Counted from the stretch's first letter, positions 1-6,474 are shown. The stretch: DNA of 6,792 nt from an uncultured Oscillibacter sp. (GCA_900550685.1 URTS01000097.1:1-6792), one strand, 5' to 3'. Numbers and translations: made by a program. The notes: generated from the letters alone by a model not told the origin.

Positions 1-4
1 TGCG

Positions 5-10
5 TCCTTC
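5..10 (-). promoter_or_regulatory. Shine-Dalgarno-like site for a gene starting just outside the window
   Basis: Read on the minus strand, the last bases of the window contain GAAGGA followed by CGCA before the edge. This is a reasonable ribosome binding site, and its spacing would put a start codon within the first few bases beyond the window. It lies about 27 nt after the ispG stop codon, so the operon probably continues. In many Clostridia the gene after ispG is polC, but nothing in the window identifies it. Confidence 0.45.
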
Positions 11-27
11 TTTCCCCTATCTTATGT

Positions 28-47
28 AAAAGCTGCTTACAGCTTTT
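28..47 (-). terminator. Inverted repeat across the ispG stop codon, possible weak terminator
   Basis: AAAAGCTG and CAGCTTTT form a perfect 8-bp inverted repeat with a 4-nt loop. On the minus-strand transcript the loop is UAAG, which contains the ispG stop codon, and the 3' arm ends in UUUU. This resembles an intrinsic terminator, but the stem has only three G-C pairs, the U-run is four bases, and a ribosome at the stop codon would block folding. A ribosome binding site for a further gene follows directly. It may act as a weak or partial terminator, an RNA end, or have no function. Confidence 0.3.
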
Positions 48-1074
48 CGATTTCCTCCATCAATGCGTCTACAAGCCGCTCCTGAGGCACCTTGTAAAGG
101 ATCTCTCCTTTGCGGAAAACCAGACCCTCGCCGTTGCCGCCCGCAATGCCCACATCGGCGGCGGCGGCCTCCCCGGGGCCGTTGACGGCGCAGCCCATCA
201 CCGCGACCGTGATATTCTTTTTGCAGTTGGCCAGACGGCGCTCCACTTCCTCCGCCATGGGGATCAGATTGATGCGGGTGCGGCCGCAGGTGGGACAGGC
301 AATGAGGTTCACGCCCTCCTTCCGCAGCCCCGCCGCCCGCAGGATCTTTTTGGCGGCGTAGATCTCCTCCACCGGGTCCGCCGTCAGGGTCACCCGCAGG
401 GTGTCGCCGATGCCCATGCACAGCAGACCGCCAATGCCCATGGCGGACTTCACCATGCCCATAGAGGGGGTTCCGGCCTCGGTGACGCCCAGGTGCAGGG
501 GATAGTCCGTCTGCTGGCTCAGCAGCGTATAGGCCCGCATGGTCAGAGGCACGTCGGAGCACTTCACGGAAATGCAGATATCGTCGAAATCATAGCGGTT
601 CAGCAGCTTTACGTGGCCCATGGCACTCTCCACCAGAGCTTCCGCCGTGACGCCGCCGTATTTGGCCCGGAGGTCCTTTTCCAGCGAGCCGCCGTTGACG
701 CCAATGCGGATGGGGATGTTCCGCTGGCGGCAGGCTTCCGCCACCGCACGGACCCGTTCCTCCCCGCCGATGTTGCCGGGATTGATCCGCAGGGCATCAA
801 TGCCCCGCTGGGCGCACATCAGCGCCAGCTTGTAGTTGAAGTGAATGTCGGCGATCAGGGGGATGGCGATCTGCTCCTTGATCTTGTCCACCGCCATGGC
901 GGCGGCTTCGTCCGGCACCGCCACCCGGATGATCTCGCATCCGGCATCCTCCAGCGCGTGAATCTGGGCCACCGTGGCGGCCACATCGTCCGTCTTTGTA
1001 TTGCACATGGACTGGATGGACACCGGGGCGCCGCCGCCCACGGCTACCCGGCCCACCATCAATTTCTTTGTCAT
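37..1074 (-). CDS. ispG: 4-hydroxy-3-methylbut-2-en-1-yl diphosphate synthase (flavodoxin/ferredoxin-dependent)
   Basis: This cytosolic iron-sulfur enzyme of the MEP pathway reductively converts MEcPP to HMBPP, the penultimate step to IPP and DMAPP. The 345-residue protein is complete and near the usual bacterial length (about 350-370). The N-terminal TIM-barrel part carries VSIQSMCNT (residues 18-26) and RINPGNIGG (96-104), and GIGDTLRVTLTADP lies at 221-234. The C-terminal cluster domain shows CPTCGR (260-265) and MGCAVNGPGEA (293-303). This gives the three expected [4Fe-4S] ligands, Cys260, Cys263 and Cys295, and the conserved Glu302. The ATG at 1074 is the only sensible start: an in-frame TAA lies 18 nt upstream with no start codon between. 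Its ribosome binding site (AAGGCG) is weaker than those of its neighbours and follows the rseP stop, which lies 10 nt away, so translation may depend on rseP ribosomes (inference). Confidence 0.97.
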   Translation of the reverse strand: MTKKLMVGRVAVGGGAPVSIQSMCNTKTDDVAATVAQIHALEDAGCEIIRVAVPDEAAAMAVDKIKEQIAIPLIADIHFNYKLALMCAQRGIDALRINPGNIGGEERVRAVAEACRQRNIPIRIGVNGGSLEKDLRAKYGGVTAEALVESAMGHVKLLNRYDFDDICISVKCSDVPLTMRAYTLLSQQTDYPLHLGVTEAGTPSMGMVKSAMGIGGLLCMGIGDTLRVTLTADPVEEIYAAKKILRAAGLRKEGVNLIACPTCGRTRINLIPMAEEVERRLANCKKNITVAVMGCAVNGPGEAAAADVGIAGGNGEGLVFRKGEILYKVPQERLVDALMEEIEKL

Positions 1075-1084
1075 ATCGTTCGCC

Positions 1085-2176
1085 TTACTTTACCAATTTG
1101 AATACATCGTGGAAGGTCACCAGCAGCATAAAGCCCATCAGCAGGACAAACCCCGCCGTGTTGATGGCCGCCTGATACTTTTCCGGCACCTTCCGCTTGA
1201 ACAGCGCCATGGCAATGGCGTCCACCGCCAGGAAGAAAATGCGGCCGCCGTCCAGAGCCGGCAGGGGCAGCAGATTCATCACCGCCAGGTTCACGGCGAT
1301 CAGCGCCGCAAAGTAGGCAATGCTCTCCACTGCGGCCAGCAGGCCGTTCTGGTCGTTTTTCTCCGCGGTCTCCTGGGCCTCGGTGCCCACGTCCTTGATG
1401 GTGGTCACGATACCCACGGGGCCGCTGAGATCGTCGATCCCAGCGTGGCCGGACACCAGCTGACCCAGACTGAACCACACCATCTGCACAAAATCCATGC
1501 CCTGATACCAGGTGTACCGGATCCGGTTCAAGGCCGTGGCCTTCACTGGCAGCTTTCCCACGTACAGTCCGAAGCCCTGATAGGGCTCCCCCTTCTGGTC
1601 GGTGCAGGTCTGCCGGGGGACATCCTTGACCACGATGTGCCGCCCGTCCCGGACTACCTCAATGTCCGCGGTATCCCCGGAATAGCCCAGGAACATCTGG
1701 GCGTCTCCCTGGAAATAGGTGCGCCAGCCGTTGACCCTGTAAATTTGATCTCCGGCCATCAGGCCGCTGTCCCCGGCCTGGGTCACCTCCGGGGCCAGAC
1801 CCTGGATGCTGTCCACGTAGAACGCCCCGGCGCTGCTGAACAGAATCGCCACGATCAGCAGACCCGTCAGGAAATTCATGAAGGCCCCTGCCGCCAGAAT
1901 GACGAACTTCTTCCAGAAGCTCTGCCGGGTGAAGGACCTGGTGTTCCCGGTGTCCTCGTCTTCCCCTTCCATGGCGCAGTAGCCGCCGATAGGCAGGATG
2001 CGGAGGGAGTACTCCGTCTCCCCCTTGGTCCGGTGCCATAGGGCAGGGCCCATGCCAATGGAAAACTCGTTGACCTGCACGCCGCAGAGCTTCGCCGCAA
2101 GGAAATGGCCCAGCTCATGGACGGCGATCAGCACGCCGAAAATCAGGACTGCCGCCAGGATATAGACAAGACTCAT
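1085..2176 (-). CDS. rseP: RseP/RasP-type site-2 membrane metalloprotease (M50)
   Basis: This intramembrane zinc protease of the site-2 family cleaves membrane-spanning substrates such as anti-sigma factors and leftover signal peptides; the substrate here is unknown. The first membrane segment (about 4-22) runs into HELGH at residues 20-24, the zinc-binding and catalytic motif. A second segment follows at about 93-117, and a single PDZ-like domain (about 120-190) lies outside the membrane. SGPVGI (251-256) is a conserved family motif. NLLPLPALDGGR (301-312) supplies the third zinc ligand, Asp309, within a third segment (about 285-308). A fourth segment is at about 338-357. At 363 residues with one PDZ it is compact, shorter than the roughly 420-residue Bacillus RasP and the two-PDZ E. 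coli RseP. The start overlaps the dxr stop in an ATGA, with AAGGAG six bases upstream, indicating coupled translation. Confidence 0.96.
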   Translation of the reverse strand: MSLVYILAAVLIFGVLIAVHELGHFLAAKLCGVQVNEFSIGMGPALWHRTKGETEYSLRILPIGGYCAMEGEDEDTGNTRSFTRQSFWKKFVILAAGAFMNFLTGLLIVAILFSSAGAFYVDSIQGLAPEVTQAGDSGLMAGDQIYRVNGWRTYFQGDAQMFLGYSGDTADIEVVRDGRHIVVKDVPRQTCTDQKGEPYQGFGLYVGKLPVKATALNRIRYTWYQGMDFVQMVWFSLGQLVSGHAGIDDLSGPVGIVTTIKDVGTEAQETAEKNDQNGLLAAVESIAYFAALIAVNLAVMNLLPLPALDGGRIFFLAVDAIAMALFKRKVPEKYQAAINTAGFVLLMGFMLLVTFHDVFKLVK

Positions 2177-3333
2177 GCATAACTCCTTGCAAACGCGGAT
2201 TTTACAGCCTCTCTGGCTGCGTGGTCCGCTGCTAAAATGTCCTCCAGAGAGGGAGATTGGCAGACCGGCACAGCAGCCCGCGCCCCTGCCACCAGGTCGG
2301 AAATATCATAGAAGCCGATCTTCTCCGCCAGAAACAGCCGGACGGCTTCCTCGTTGGCGCCGTTCAGAACGGCACAGGCGGTGCCGCCCTCCTCTGCCGC
2401 CTCCTCCGCTAGGCGCAGGCACGGGAAGGTTTCCCGGTCCGGCTCCAGGAAGGTCAGGGGCGGGCTGTTCAGCAGGTCCAGGGGCGGGGCCGGGTTCTCT
2501 CCACGCTCCGGATAGGTCATGGCGTAGCGGATGGGCAGGCGCATATCCGGCGTGCCCAGCTGGCCCAGAATGGCGCCGTCCTTAAACTCCACCATGGAAT
2601 GGACGATGCTTTGGGGGTGCACCATCACCGACACCTGTGCCAGCGGCAGTCGGTACAGCCGCATGGCCTCGATGACCTCCAGACCCTTGTTCATCAGCGT
2701 GGAGCAGTCCACGGTGATCTTGGGGCCCATGGTCCAGTTGGGATGCCGCAGGGCATCGGCCCGGGTCTTTTTGGCCACTTCGTCCCGGCACATTCCCCGG
2801 AAGGGACCGCCGGAGCAGGTCAGGATCAGCCGCCGAATCTCCTGGCGGTCGGCGCAGCCCTGCAAACACTGGAAGATAGCGGAGTGTTCACTGTCCACCG
2901 GCACGATCTCTGCGCCCCAGCGGTCCGCCTCATCCATCACCAGCGTTCCCGCACATACCAGTGTCTCCTTATTGGCCAGGGCAATGCGCTTCTTTTCCCG
3001 GATGGCGGCCAGGGTCGGCTGCAAGCCCACCATGCCCACCACTGCGGTAACCACCGTATCCGCCTCCAGCAGTACGGCGGCATCTATCAGTGCAGCTGTA
3101 CCGGCCAACACCTTTACAGGCGTGTCTGCCAAACGGATTGCCAGTTCCTTTGCTGCAGTTTCGTCCGTCATCACCGCCAAGGCGGGCCGGAACTTCCGGC
3201 ACTGGGCCTCCATCCGCTCCACGTTGGAATTGGCGGTCAGCGCCGCCACCCGCAGTCCCAGCTGCTCCGCCACGTCTAGGGTCTGGCGGCCGATGGAGCC
3301 GGTGGAGCCCAATATTGAAATCGTATTCGTCAT
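2173..3333 (-). CDS. dxr: 1-deoxy-D-xylulose 5-phosphate reductoisomerase
   Basis: Dxr (IspC) catalyses the committed MEP-pathway step, isomerising and reducing DXP to MEP with NADPH and a divalent metal. It is the target of fosmidomycin. The protein is complete at 386 residues, the normal length. The Rossmann NADPH motif GSTGSIG lies at residues 9-15 and LANKE at 119-123. The metal-binding loop VDSEH (146-150) supplies Asp147 and Glu149. SGGPFRG (174-180), HPNWTMG (197-203) and MNKGLEVIE (214-222, with metal ligand Glu219) form the substrate site and flexible lid. The C-terminal helical domain includes ANEEAVRLFL (326-335). The ATG at 3333 is preceded by GAGGAC at a normal distance and the nucleotide motif starts at residue 9, so the start is secure. 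It lies 24 nt after cdsA and overlaps rseP by 4 nt. No catalytic residue appears to be missing. Confidence 0.98.
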   Translation of the reverse strand: MTNTISILGSTGSIGRQTLDVAEQLGLRVAALTANSNVERMEAQCRKFRPALAVMTDETAAKELAIRLADTPVKVLAGTAALIDAAVLLEADTVVTAVVGMVGLQPTLAAIREKKRIALANKETLVCAGTLVMDEADRWGAEIVPVDSEHSAIFQCLQGCADRQEIRRLILTCSGGPFRGMCRDEVAKKTRADALRHPNWTMGPKITVDCSTLMNKGLEVIEAMRLYRLPLAQVSVMVHPQSIVHSMVEFKDGAILGQLGTPDMRLPIRYAMTYPERGENPAPPLDLLNSPPLTFLEPDRETFPCLRLAEEAAEEGGTACAVLNGANEEAVRLFLAEKIGFYDISDLVAGARAAVPVCQSPSLEDILAADHAAREAVKSAFARSYA

Positions 3334-3357
3334 GGTTTGTCCTCTATGTCTTTTCGT

Positions 3358-4206
3358 TTACAGTCCCACGCACACAAACAGGTAGAGCCACGGGGCGATG
3401 AACAGCGTGGAATCGAACCGGTCCAGCATGCCGCCGTGGGTCAGGAAAATATGGCTGTAGTCCTTGACCCCGGCCTCCCGCTTGATGAGGGACATGGAAA
3501 GGTCTCCCAGCTGGCCGATGGCGTTTGCTGCCAGACCGGCCATCGCCAGGGAGAGATAGTTTGCCTCGTAGCCCAGCCAGGCGTGGGCCACCACGCCCCA
3601 GAGCACCAGTCCCAGTGCACCGCCCAGCAGTCCGGCAATGGCGCCTGCCCAGGTTTTGTGGGGGCTGACGGCCGGGGCCATTTTCCGTTTGCCGAAGAGC
3701 ATCCCGCCGTACATGGAAAGGCTGTCGCCAATGAAGGCTACGCAGAACGGCAGCAGCACGTACATTCTGCCGTACTCCGGGTCCATCCGCAGCAGGAAGA
3801 TGGTGCTGTACATCATGGGAAACACCACGCCGCCCACAATGGCTGTGGCCACATCGGCAAAGGGCATGGCGCTGGGCTTGCCATAACTTGTCACCGCGAT
3901 GAAAAACAGGAATGTCACCAGCGCCAGCGGCACGCACAGGATCCGGATCATGCCCACGGACTGATAGCCGTCGTAAAACTGCCAGGTGTGTTCATCGTAA
4001 ATGACCCATTCCAGAGCAACGGCGGCCAGGATGGTGGCCGCGTAAACGCACTTTGGCACCTTTTTCCCCGCCGTATGCAGCAGCTCATAGGCCGCGGCCG
4101 CGGCGATGCCGCACACCACGATCACCGTGGCCCAGTCCGGGCACAGCAGCAGCGCCGCCAGCAGCAGCGGCAGGCCAATGATGACCACCAGCCATCTTTG
4201 CAACAT
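3358..4206 (-). CDS. cdsA: Phosphatidate cytidylyltransferase (CDP-diglyceride synthase)
   Basis: This integral membrane enzyme makes CDP-diacylglycerol from phosphatidic acid and CTP, the branch point for bacterial phospholipids. The 282-residue protein is almost entirely hydrophobic, with about eight likely membrane segments (roughly 5-22, 25-42, 54-70, 87-107, 118-139, 147-165, 187-207 and 217-235) and a last hydrophobic stretch at 266-282. The CDS signature runs from Ser239 to Asp265: SLIKR, then KD at 248-249, then HGGMLDRFD at 257-265. Upstream is the family block FGKRKMAP (171-178) followed by SPHKTWAG (181-188). One signature position normally Pro or Gly (before x-His-Gly-Gly) is Leu255 here. 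The start at 4206 has an AAAGGA ribosome binding site about 10 nt upstream. It lies 32 nt after uppS. Its product feeds membrane lipid synthesis alongside the lipid carrier made by UppS. Confidence 0.97.
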   Translation of the reverse strand: MLQRWLVVIIGLPLLLAALLLCPDWATVIVVCGIAAAAAYELLHTAGKKVPKCVYAATILAAVALEWVIYDEHTWQFYDGYQSVGMIRILCVPLALVTFLFFIAVTSYGKPSAMPFADVATAIVGGVVFPMMYSTIFLLRMDPEYGRMYVLLPFCVAFIGDSLSMYGGMLFGKRKMAPAVSPHKTWAGAIAGLLGGALGLVLWGVVAHAWLGYEANYLSLAMAGLAANAIGQLGDLSMSLIKREAGVKDYSHIFLTHGGMLDRFDSTLFIAPWLYLFVCVGL

Positions 4207-4238
4207 AAAATCTCAGTCCTTTCAACGCCTGTAAGGGC

Positions 4239-4991
4239 TTATTTCTTCACACCGCCGAAGCGGCGGTCCCGGCTCTGGTAGGCGGCGATCGCCTTGTCCA
4301 GTTCCGATTCGTCAAAGTCCGGCCAAAGGGTGTCCGTGTAATAGAACTCGGAATAGGCACACTGCCACAGCAGGAAGTTGCTCAGCCGCTGTTCCCCGCT
4401 GGGCCGGATGATCAGTTCCGGGTCCGGAATCCCGGCGGAGTCCAGATAGGAGGAAAACAGTCCCTCGTCCAGCTCCTCCGGCTTCCGCTCCCCTGCCGCG
4501 CACTCCGCGGCGAACCGCCGGACCGCCCGGAGGATCTCGTCCCGGCCGCCGTAGTTCAGGCAGACGTTGGCCTGGAAATCATCCCGGGACAGGTGCTCCG
4601 TGATCTCGTCCGTCTCCCGGGCCAGGGCCCGCAGCTCCGGGTCGATGGGGGTCATGTCCCCGAAGAAGTGGAGCCGGATGTGGTCCCGCTCCATGGTATC
4701 CACCGCTTCCAGCAGATACTTTTTCAAAAGCGCCATGATGGCAGAAACCTCCGTCTCCGAGCGCTTCCAGTTCTCCGTGGAGAAGGCGTAGACCGTCAGG
4801 TACTTGACGCCGATATCCTTGCAGTACGTAGCGATCCGGCGGAAGGTCTCCGCCCCCGCCTTGTGCCCGGCGGTGCGGGGCAGGCCACGCTTTGTGGCCC
4901 AGCGGCCGTTGCCATCCATAATAATCGCAATATGGCGAGGTGGGCTGCCAGCCCACCCCGCCGTATGCAGCGTGTTTTTCGTTTCGCTCAT
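4239..4991 (-). CDS. uppS: Undecaprenyl diphosphate synthase (cis-prenyltransferase, isoprenyl transferase)
   Basis: This enzyme extends farnesyl diphosphate with IPP units in cis configuration to make undecaprenyl diphosphate, precursor of the lipid carrier for peptidoglycan and wall polymers. The 250-residue protein carries all family blocks: IIMDGNGRWA (23-32, catalytic Asp26), GHKAGAE (42-48), FSTENW (70-75), NYGGRDEI (146-153), IIRPSGEQRLSNFLLWQ (194-210, diphosphate-binding Arg196 and Arg202), YSEFYYTD (213-220) and WPDF (223-226). The family usually reads RTSGE where this protein has RPSGE, a tolerated variant. The ATG overlaps the frr stop as TGATG, with GGAG five bases upstream inside frr, so translation is probably coupled to frr. 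The first 20 residues are a poorly conserved leader. The mRNA for residues 10-20 can fold into a strong hairpin, listed separately. Confidence 0.97.
   Translation of the reverse strand: MSETKNTLHTAGWAGSPPRHIAIIMDGNGRWATKRGLPRTAGHKAGAETFRRIATYCKDIGVKYLTVYAFSTENWKRSETEVSAIMALLKKYLLEAVDTMERDHIRLHFFGDMTPIDPELRALARETDEITEHLSRDDFQANVCLNYGGRDEILRAVRRFAAECAAGERKPEELDEGLFSSYLDSAGIPDPELIIRPSGEQRLSNFLLWQCAYSEFYYTDTLWPDFDESELDKAIAAYQSRDRRFGGVKK
4934..4962 (-). other. Predicted strong mRNA hairpin in the 5' coding region of uppS
   Basis: In the minus-strand transcript, 4962-4951 can pair with 4945-4934. The stem is GGCG/CGCC, one G-U wobble, then a 7-bp GC-rich stretch centred on GGTGGGC/GCCCACC, around a 5-nt loop that can tighten to three. 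It covers about codons 10-20 of uppS, the variable leader before the conserved core. The base complementarity is seen directly; any effect on translation is inference. It is not followed closely by a U-run in its own transcript, so it is not a terminator. Confidence 0.4.
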
Positions 4992-5548
4992 CAGATCTCC
5001 ATCAATTCCTTTTCCTTGCGGGCCATCAGCTCGTCGATCTTCTTGCAGCTGTCGTCCGTCATCTTCTGAAGGTCCTTCTCCGCCTGCTTCCGGTCATCCT
5101 CGGTGATCTCGGCGGCCTTCTCCTGCTTCTTGATGGCCTCCATGGCATCCCGGCGGATGTTGCGGACTGCCACCTTGCCGTTTTCTGCGTACTTGCGGAT
5201 CTGCTTGACCAGCTCCTTCCGGCGTTCCTCCGTCAGCTGGGGGAAGTTCAGGCGGATGTTGCGGCCGTCGTTCTGGGGGTTGATGCCCAGATCGGAGTTC
5301 AGAATAGCCTTCTCAATGGACTTCAGGGCAGAATTGTCCCAGGGAGAGATCTGCAGGATCCGGGGGTCCGGGGTGGAAATGGCCGCGATCTGCTGAATGG
5401 GGGTGGGAGTTCCGTAATAGTCCACGGTGATGCGGTCCAGAACGGCGGCGTTGGCCCGGCCAGCCCGGACGGAGGCGAAATCCGCAGCGGCGGAGTCGAT
5501 GCTCTTGTGCATCTTCTCTTCGTAGATCTTGTAATCGTCCTTCAACAT
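4991..5548 (-). CDS. frr: Ribosome recycling factor
   Basis: Frr (RRF) works with EF-G to split the post-termination ribosome complex so that subunits and mRNA can be reused; it acts in the cytosol and is normally essential. The 185-residue protein has the standard length and the two-domain layout. Long helices form the three-helix bundle: residues about 1-30 with the VRAGRAN motif (27-33), and the C-terminal pair covering LTEERRKELVK and KVAVRNIRRDA through to the end. Between the first helix and these lies the small beta domain with YYGTPTPIQQIA, the typical family hinge. The ATG at 5548 follows an AAGGAAGG ribosome binding site. The gene starts 26 nt after pyrH and its TGA overlaps the uppS start by one base. 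The pyrH-frr pairing is highly conserved across bacteria. Confidence 0.98.
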   Translation of the reverse strand: MLKDDYKIYEEKMHKSIDSAAADFASVRAGRANAAVLDRITVDYYGTPTPIQQIAAISTPDPRILQISPWDNSALKSIEKAILNSDLGINPQNDGRNIRLNFPQLTEERRKELVKQIRKYAENGKVAVRNIRRDAMEAIKKQEKAAEITEDDRKQAEKDLQKMTDDSCKKIDELMARKEKELMEI

Positions 5549-5574
5549 AGCTTGGTTCCTTCCTTTCGTTCCTC

Positions 5575-6294
5575 TTATTCTTTGACGATGGTGCCCACTT
5601 TTTCACCGCAGATGGCCCGGATGATGTTCTCCGGGTCCTTCAGGGCAAAGAGCAGCACGGGGATGTGGTTGTCCATGGAAAGAGACGTGGCGGTGGTGTC
5701 CATCACCATCAGGTGCTGGGCCAGCACATCGTCATAGGAAATGCTGTCGTACTTCACGGCGGTGGGGTCCTTCACCGGGTCGGCGCTGTACACGCCGTCC
5801 ACGTTCTTGGCCAGCAGGATCACGTCGGCGTCGATCTCCGCCGCCCGCAGCACAGCCGCCGTGTCCGTGGAGAAATAGGGGTTGCCGGTGCCGGCGCCGA
5901 AGATGACCACGCGGCCCTTTTCCAGGTGCCGGATGGCCTTGGAACGGATGTAGGGCTCCGCGATAGAGCGCATCTCAATGGCGGTCTGCACCCGGACGGG
6001 GATCCCCTTCTGCTCGCAGACGTCCGCCACGGCCAGACAGTTCATAACGGTAGCCAGCATGCCGATGTGGTCGGCACGGCTGCGCTCCATCTTGCCGCCG
6101 CCGCTGTTTTTGGCGCCCCGCCAGAAGTTGCCGCCGCCCACGACCAGGCCCACCTGAACGCCCATGTCCAGGCACTTCTTAATAACGTCGCACACCTGGC
6201 CAATGACCTCAAAGTCCAGGCCGGAGTGCTTGTCTCCCGCAAGAGCCTCACCGCTGATTTTCAGCAAGACACGATGAAATACCGGTTTTTCCAT
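5575..6294 (-). CDS. pyrH: Uridylate kinase (UMP kinase)
   Basis: PyrH phosphorylates UMP to UDP with ATP in the cytosol, feeding RNA, DNA and UDP-sugar precursors for the cell wall. It belongs to the amino acid kinase fold. Counting from the ATG at 6294 the protein has 239 residues, the usual size. LLKISGEAL (10-18) holds the catalytic lysine region, GLVVGGGNFWRG (49-60) is the glycine-rich phosphate loop, RADHIGMLATVMN (73-85) and FGAGTGNPYFSTDTAA (132-147) line the UMP and ATP sites, and NVDGVYSADP (164-173) is another family block. A GTG at 6312 is in frame and would add six residues. I prefer the ATG because AGGAGG sits five bases before it, the family start fits, and the likely transcription start leaves almost no leader for the GTG. 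It is the first gene of the operon. A short glycine-rich stretch (62-68, NSGGGKM) replaces the usual loop wording after RG. Confidence 0.97.
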   Translation of the reverse strand: MEKPVFHRVLLKISGEALAGDKHSGLDFEVIGQVCDVIKKCLDMGVQVGLVVGGGNFWRGAKNSGGGKMERSRADHIGMLATVMNCLAVADVCEQKGIPVRVQTAIEMRSIAEPYIRSKAIRHLEKGRVVIFGAGTGNPYFSTDTAAVLRAAEIDADVILLAKNVDGVYSADPVKDPTAVKYDSISYDDVLAQHLMVMDTTATSLSMDNHIPVLLFALKDPENIIRAICGEKVGTIVKE

Positions 6295-6299
6295 AACGC

Positions 6300-6305
6300 C
6301 CTCCT
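6300..6305 (-). promoter_or_regulatory. Ribosome binding site that fixes the pyrH start
   Basis: AGGAGG on the minus strand, a perfect Shine-Dalgarno core, lies five bases upstream of the ATG at 6294. It lies inside the short extension that would be translated from the alternative GTG at 6312, which argues that the GTG is not used. Confidence 0.85.
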
Positions 6306-6327
6306 GTGGCACATAATTTCAGCATCT

Positions 6328-6356
6328 ATTTTACCCTATTTCGCGTCGTTTGGAAA
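6328..6356 (-). promoter_or_regulatory. Candidate sigma-A promoter of the pyrH-ispG operon
   Basis: On the minus strand TTTCCA (6356-6351, 4 of 6 matches to TTGACA) and TAAAAT (6333-6328, 5 of 6 matches to TATAAT) are separated by exactly 17 bp in an AT-richer stretch. Transcription would begin near 6321, giving a leader of about 26 nt that ends in the strong ribosome binding site of pyrH. This short leader leaves no room for a riboswitch or attenuator. No other equally good promoter is visible before the later genes, fitting transcription of all seven genes from here. Confidence 0.6.
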
Positions 6357-6364
6357 GGGGGTAA

Positions 6365-6390
6365 CGGAAGATTTTCACAGGAAAATTCCG
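6365..6390. repeat. Interrupted palindrome upstream of the pyrH promoter, possible operator
   Basis: CGGA, a 2-nt bulge (AG), ATTTTC, a 4-nt centre (ACAG), GAAAAT and TCCG form ten complementary base pairs in one dyad. It sits 8 bp upstream of the predicted -35 of the pyrH operon, and so outside that transcript. That position would suit an activator or repressor site, possibly for the divergent XRE regulator, but no binding-site family is recognised. Further GGAAA and TTTTTCC half-elements lie at 6352-6356 and 6397-6403. Confidence 0.35.
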
Positions 6391-6458
6391 CAGGCGTTTT
6401 TCCTTGAGATCCCGTCCTTTTTCAGGCCGCAACCGATAGTTGACAGCCGGGTGGTAGC

Positions 6459-6474
6459 CAAAGCCTGCACTTTG
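6459..6474. repeat. Small inverted and direct repeats over the XRE gene promoter
   Basis: CAAAG and CTTTG form a 5-bp inverted repeat with a 6-bp spacer immediately upstream of the candidate extended -10 of the XRE gene. The hexamer GTGGTA also occurs twice, at 6451-6456 and 6474-6479, 23 bp apart, about two helical turns. XRE regulators commonly bind such elements at their own promoters, so autoregulation is plausible, but short repeats of this size also arise by chance. Confidence 0.25.

Noticed and set aside
974..2041. Long plus-strand open frame (355 codons) opposite rseP and ispG
   Set aside because: It lies antisense to two genes with full family motifs. Its translation is low in recognisable domains and rich in His, Gln and Gly, typical of shadow frames in GC-rich DNA.
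2531..3385. Plus-strand open frame (284 codons) opposite dxr
   Set aside because: Antisense to the well-supported dxr gene; Ser/Arg-rich composition, no domain and no convincing ribosome binding site.
4092..4103. Perfect 12-bp palindrome CCGCGGCCGCGG
   Set aside because: It encodes part of an alanine run in a CdsA membrane helix with GC-rich codons. No sign of function beyond coding.
3337..4281. Plus-strand open frame (314 codons) opposite cdsA
   Set aside because: Antisense to cdsA; His/Gln-rich translation is the mirror of hydrophobic codons on the other strand, not a protein family.
4940..5737. Leucine-rich plus-strand open frame (265 codons) opposite frr
   Set aside because: The apparent hydrophobic leucine runs come from reading Lys/Glu codons of frr in antisense. 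No promoter or ribosome binding site.
6295..6312. GTG at 6312 as an upstream start for pyrH
   Set aside because: It would translate through the AGGAGG ribosome binding site and lies only about 9 nt from the likely transcription start. The ATG at 6294 fits the family.
6440..6445. Consensus TTGACA as the -35 of the XRE promoter
   Set aside because: The only good -10 downstream is 32 bp away and no TATAAT-like hexamer lies at 16-18 bp, so it is not called as a promoter element.
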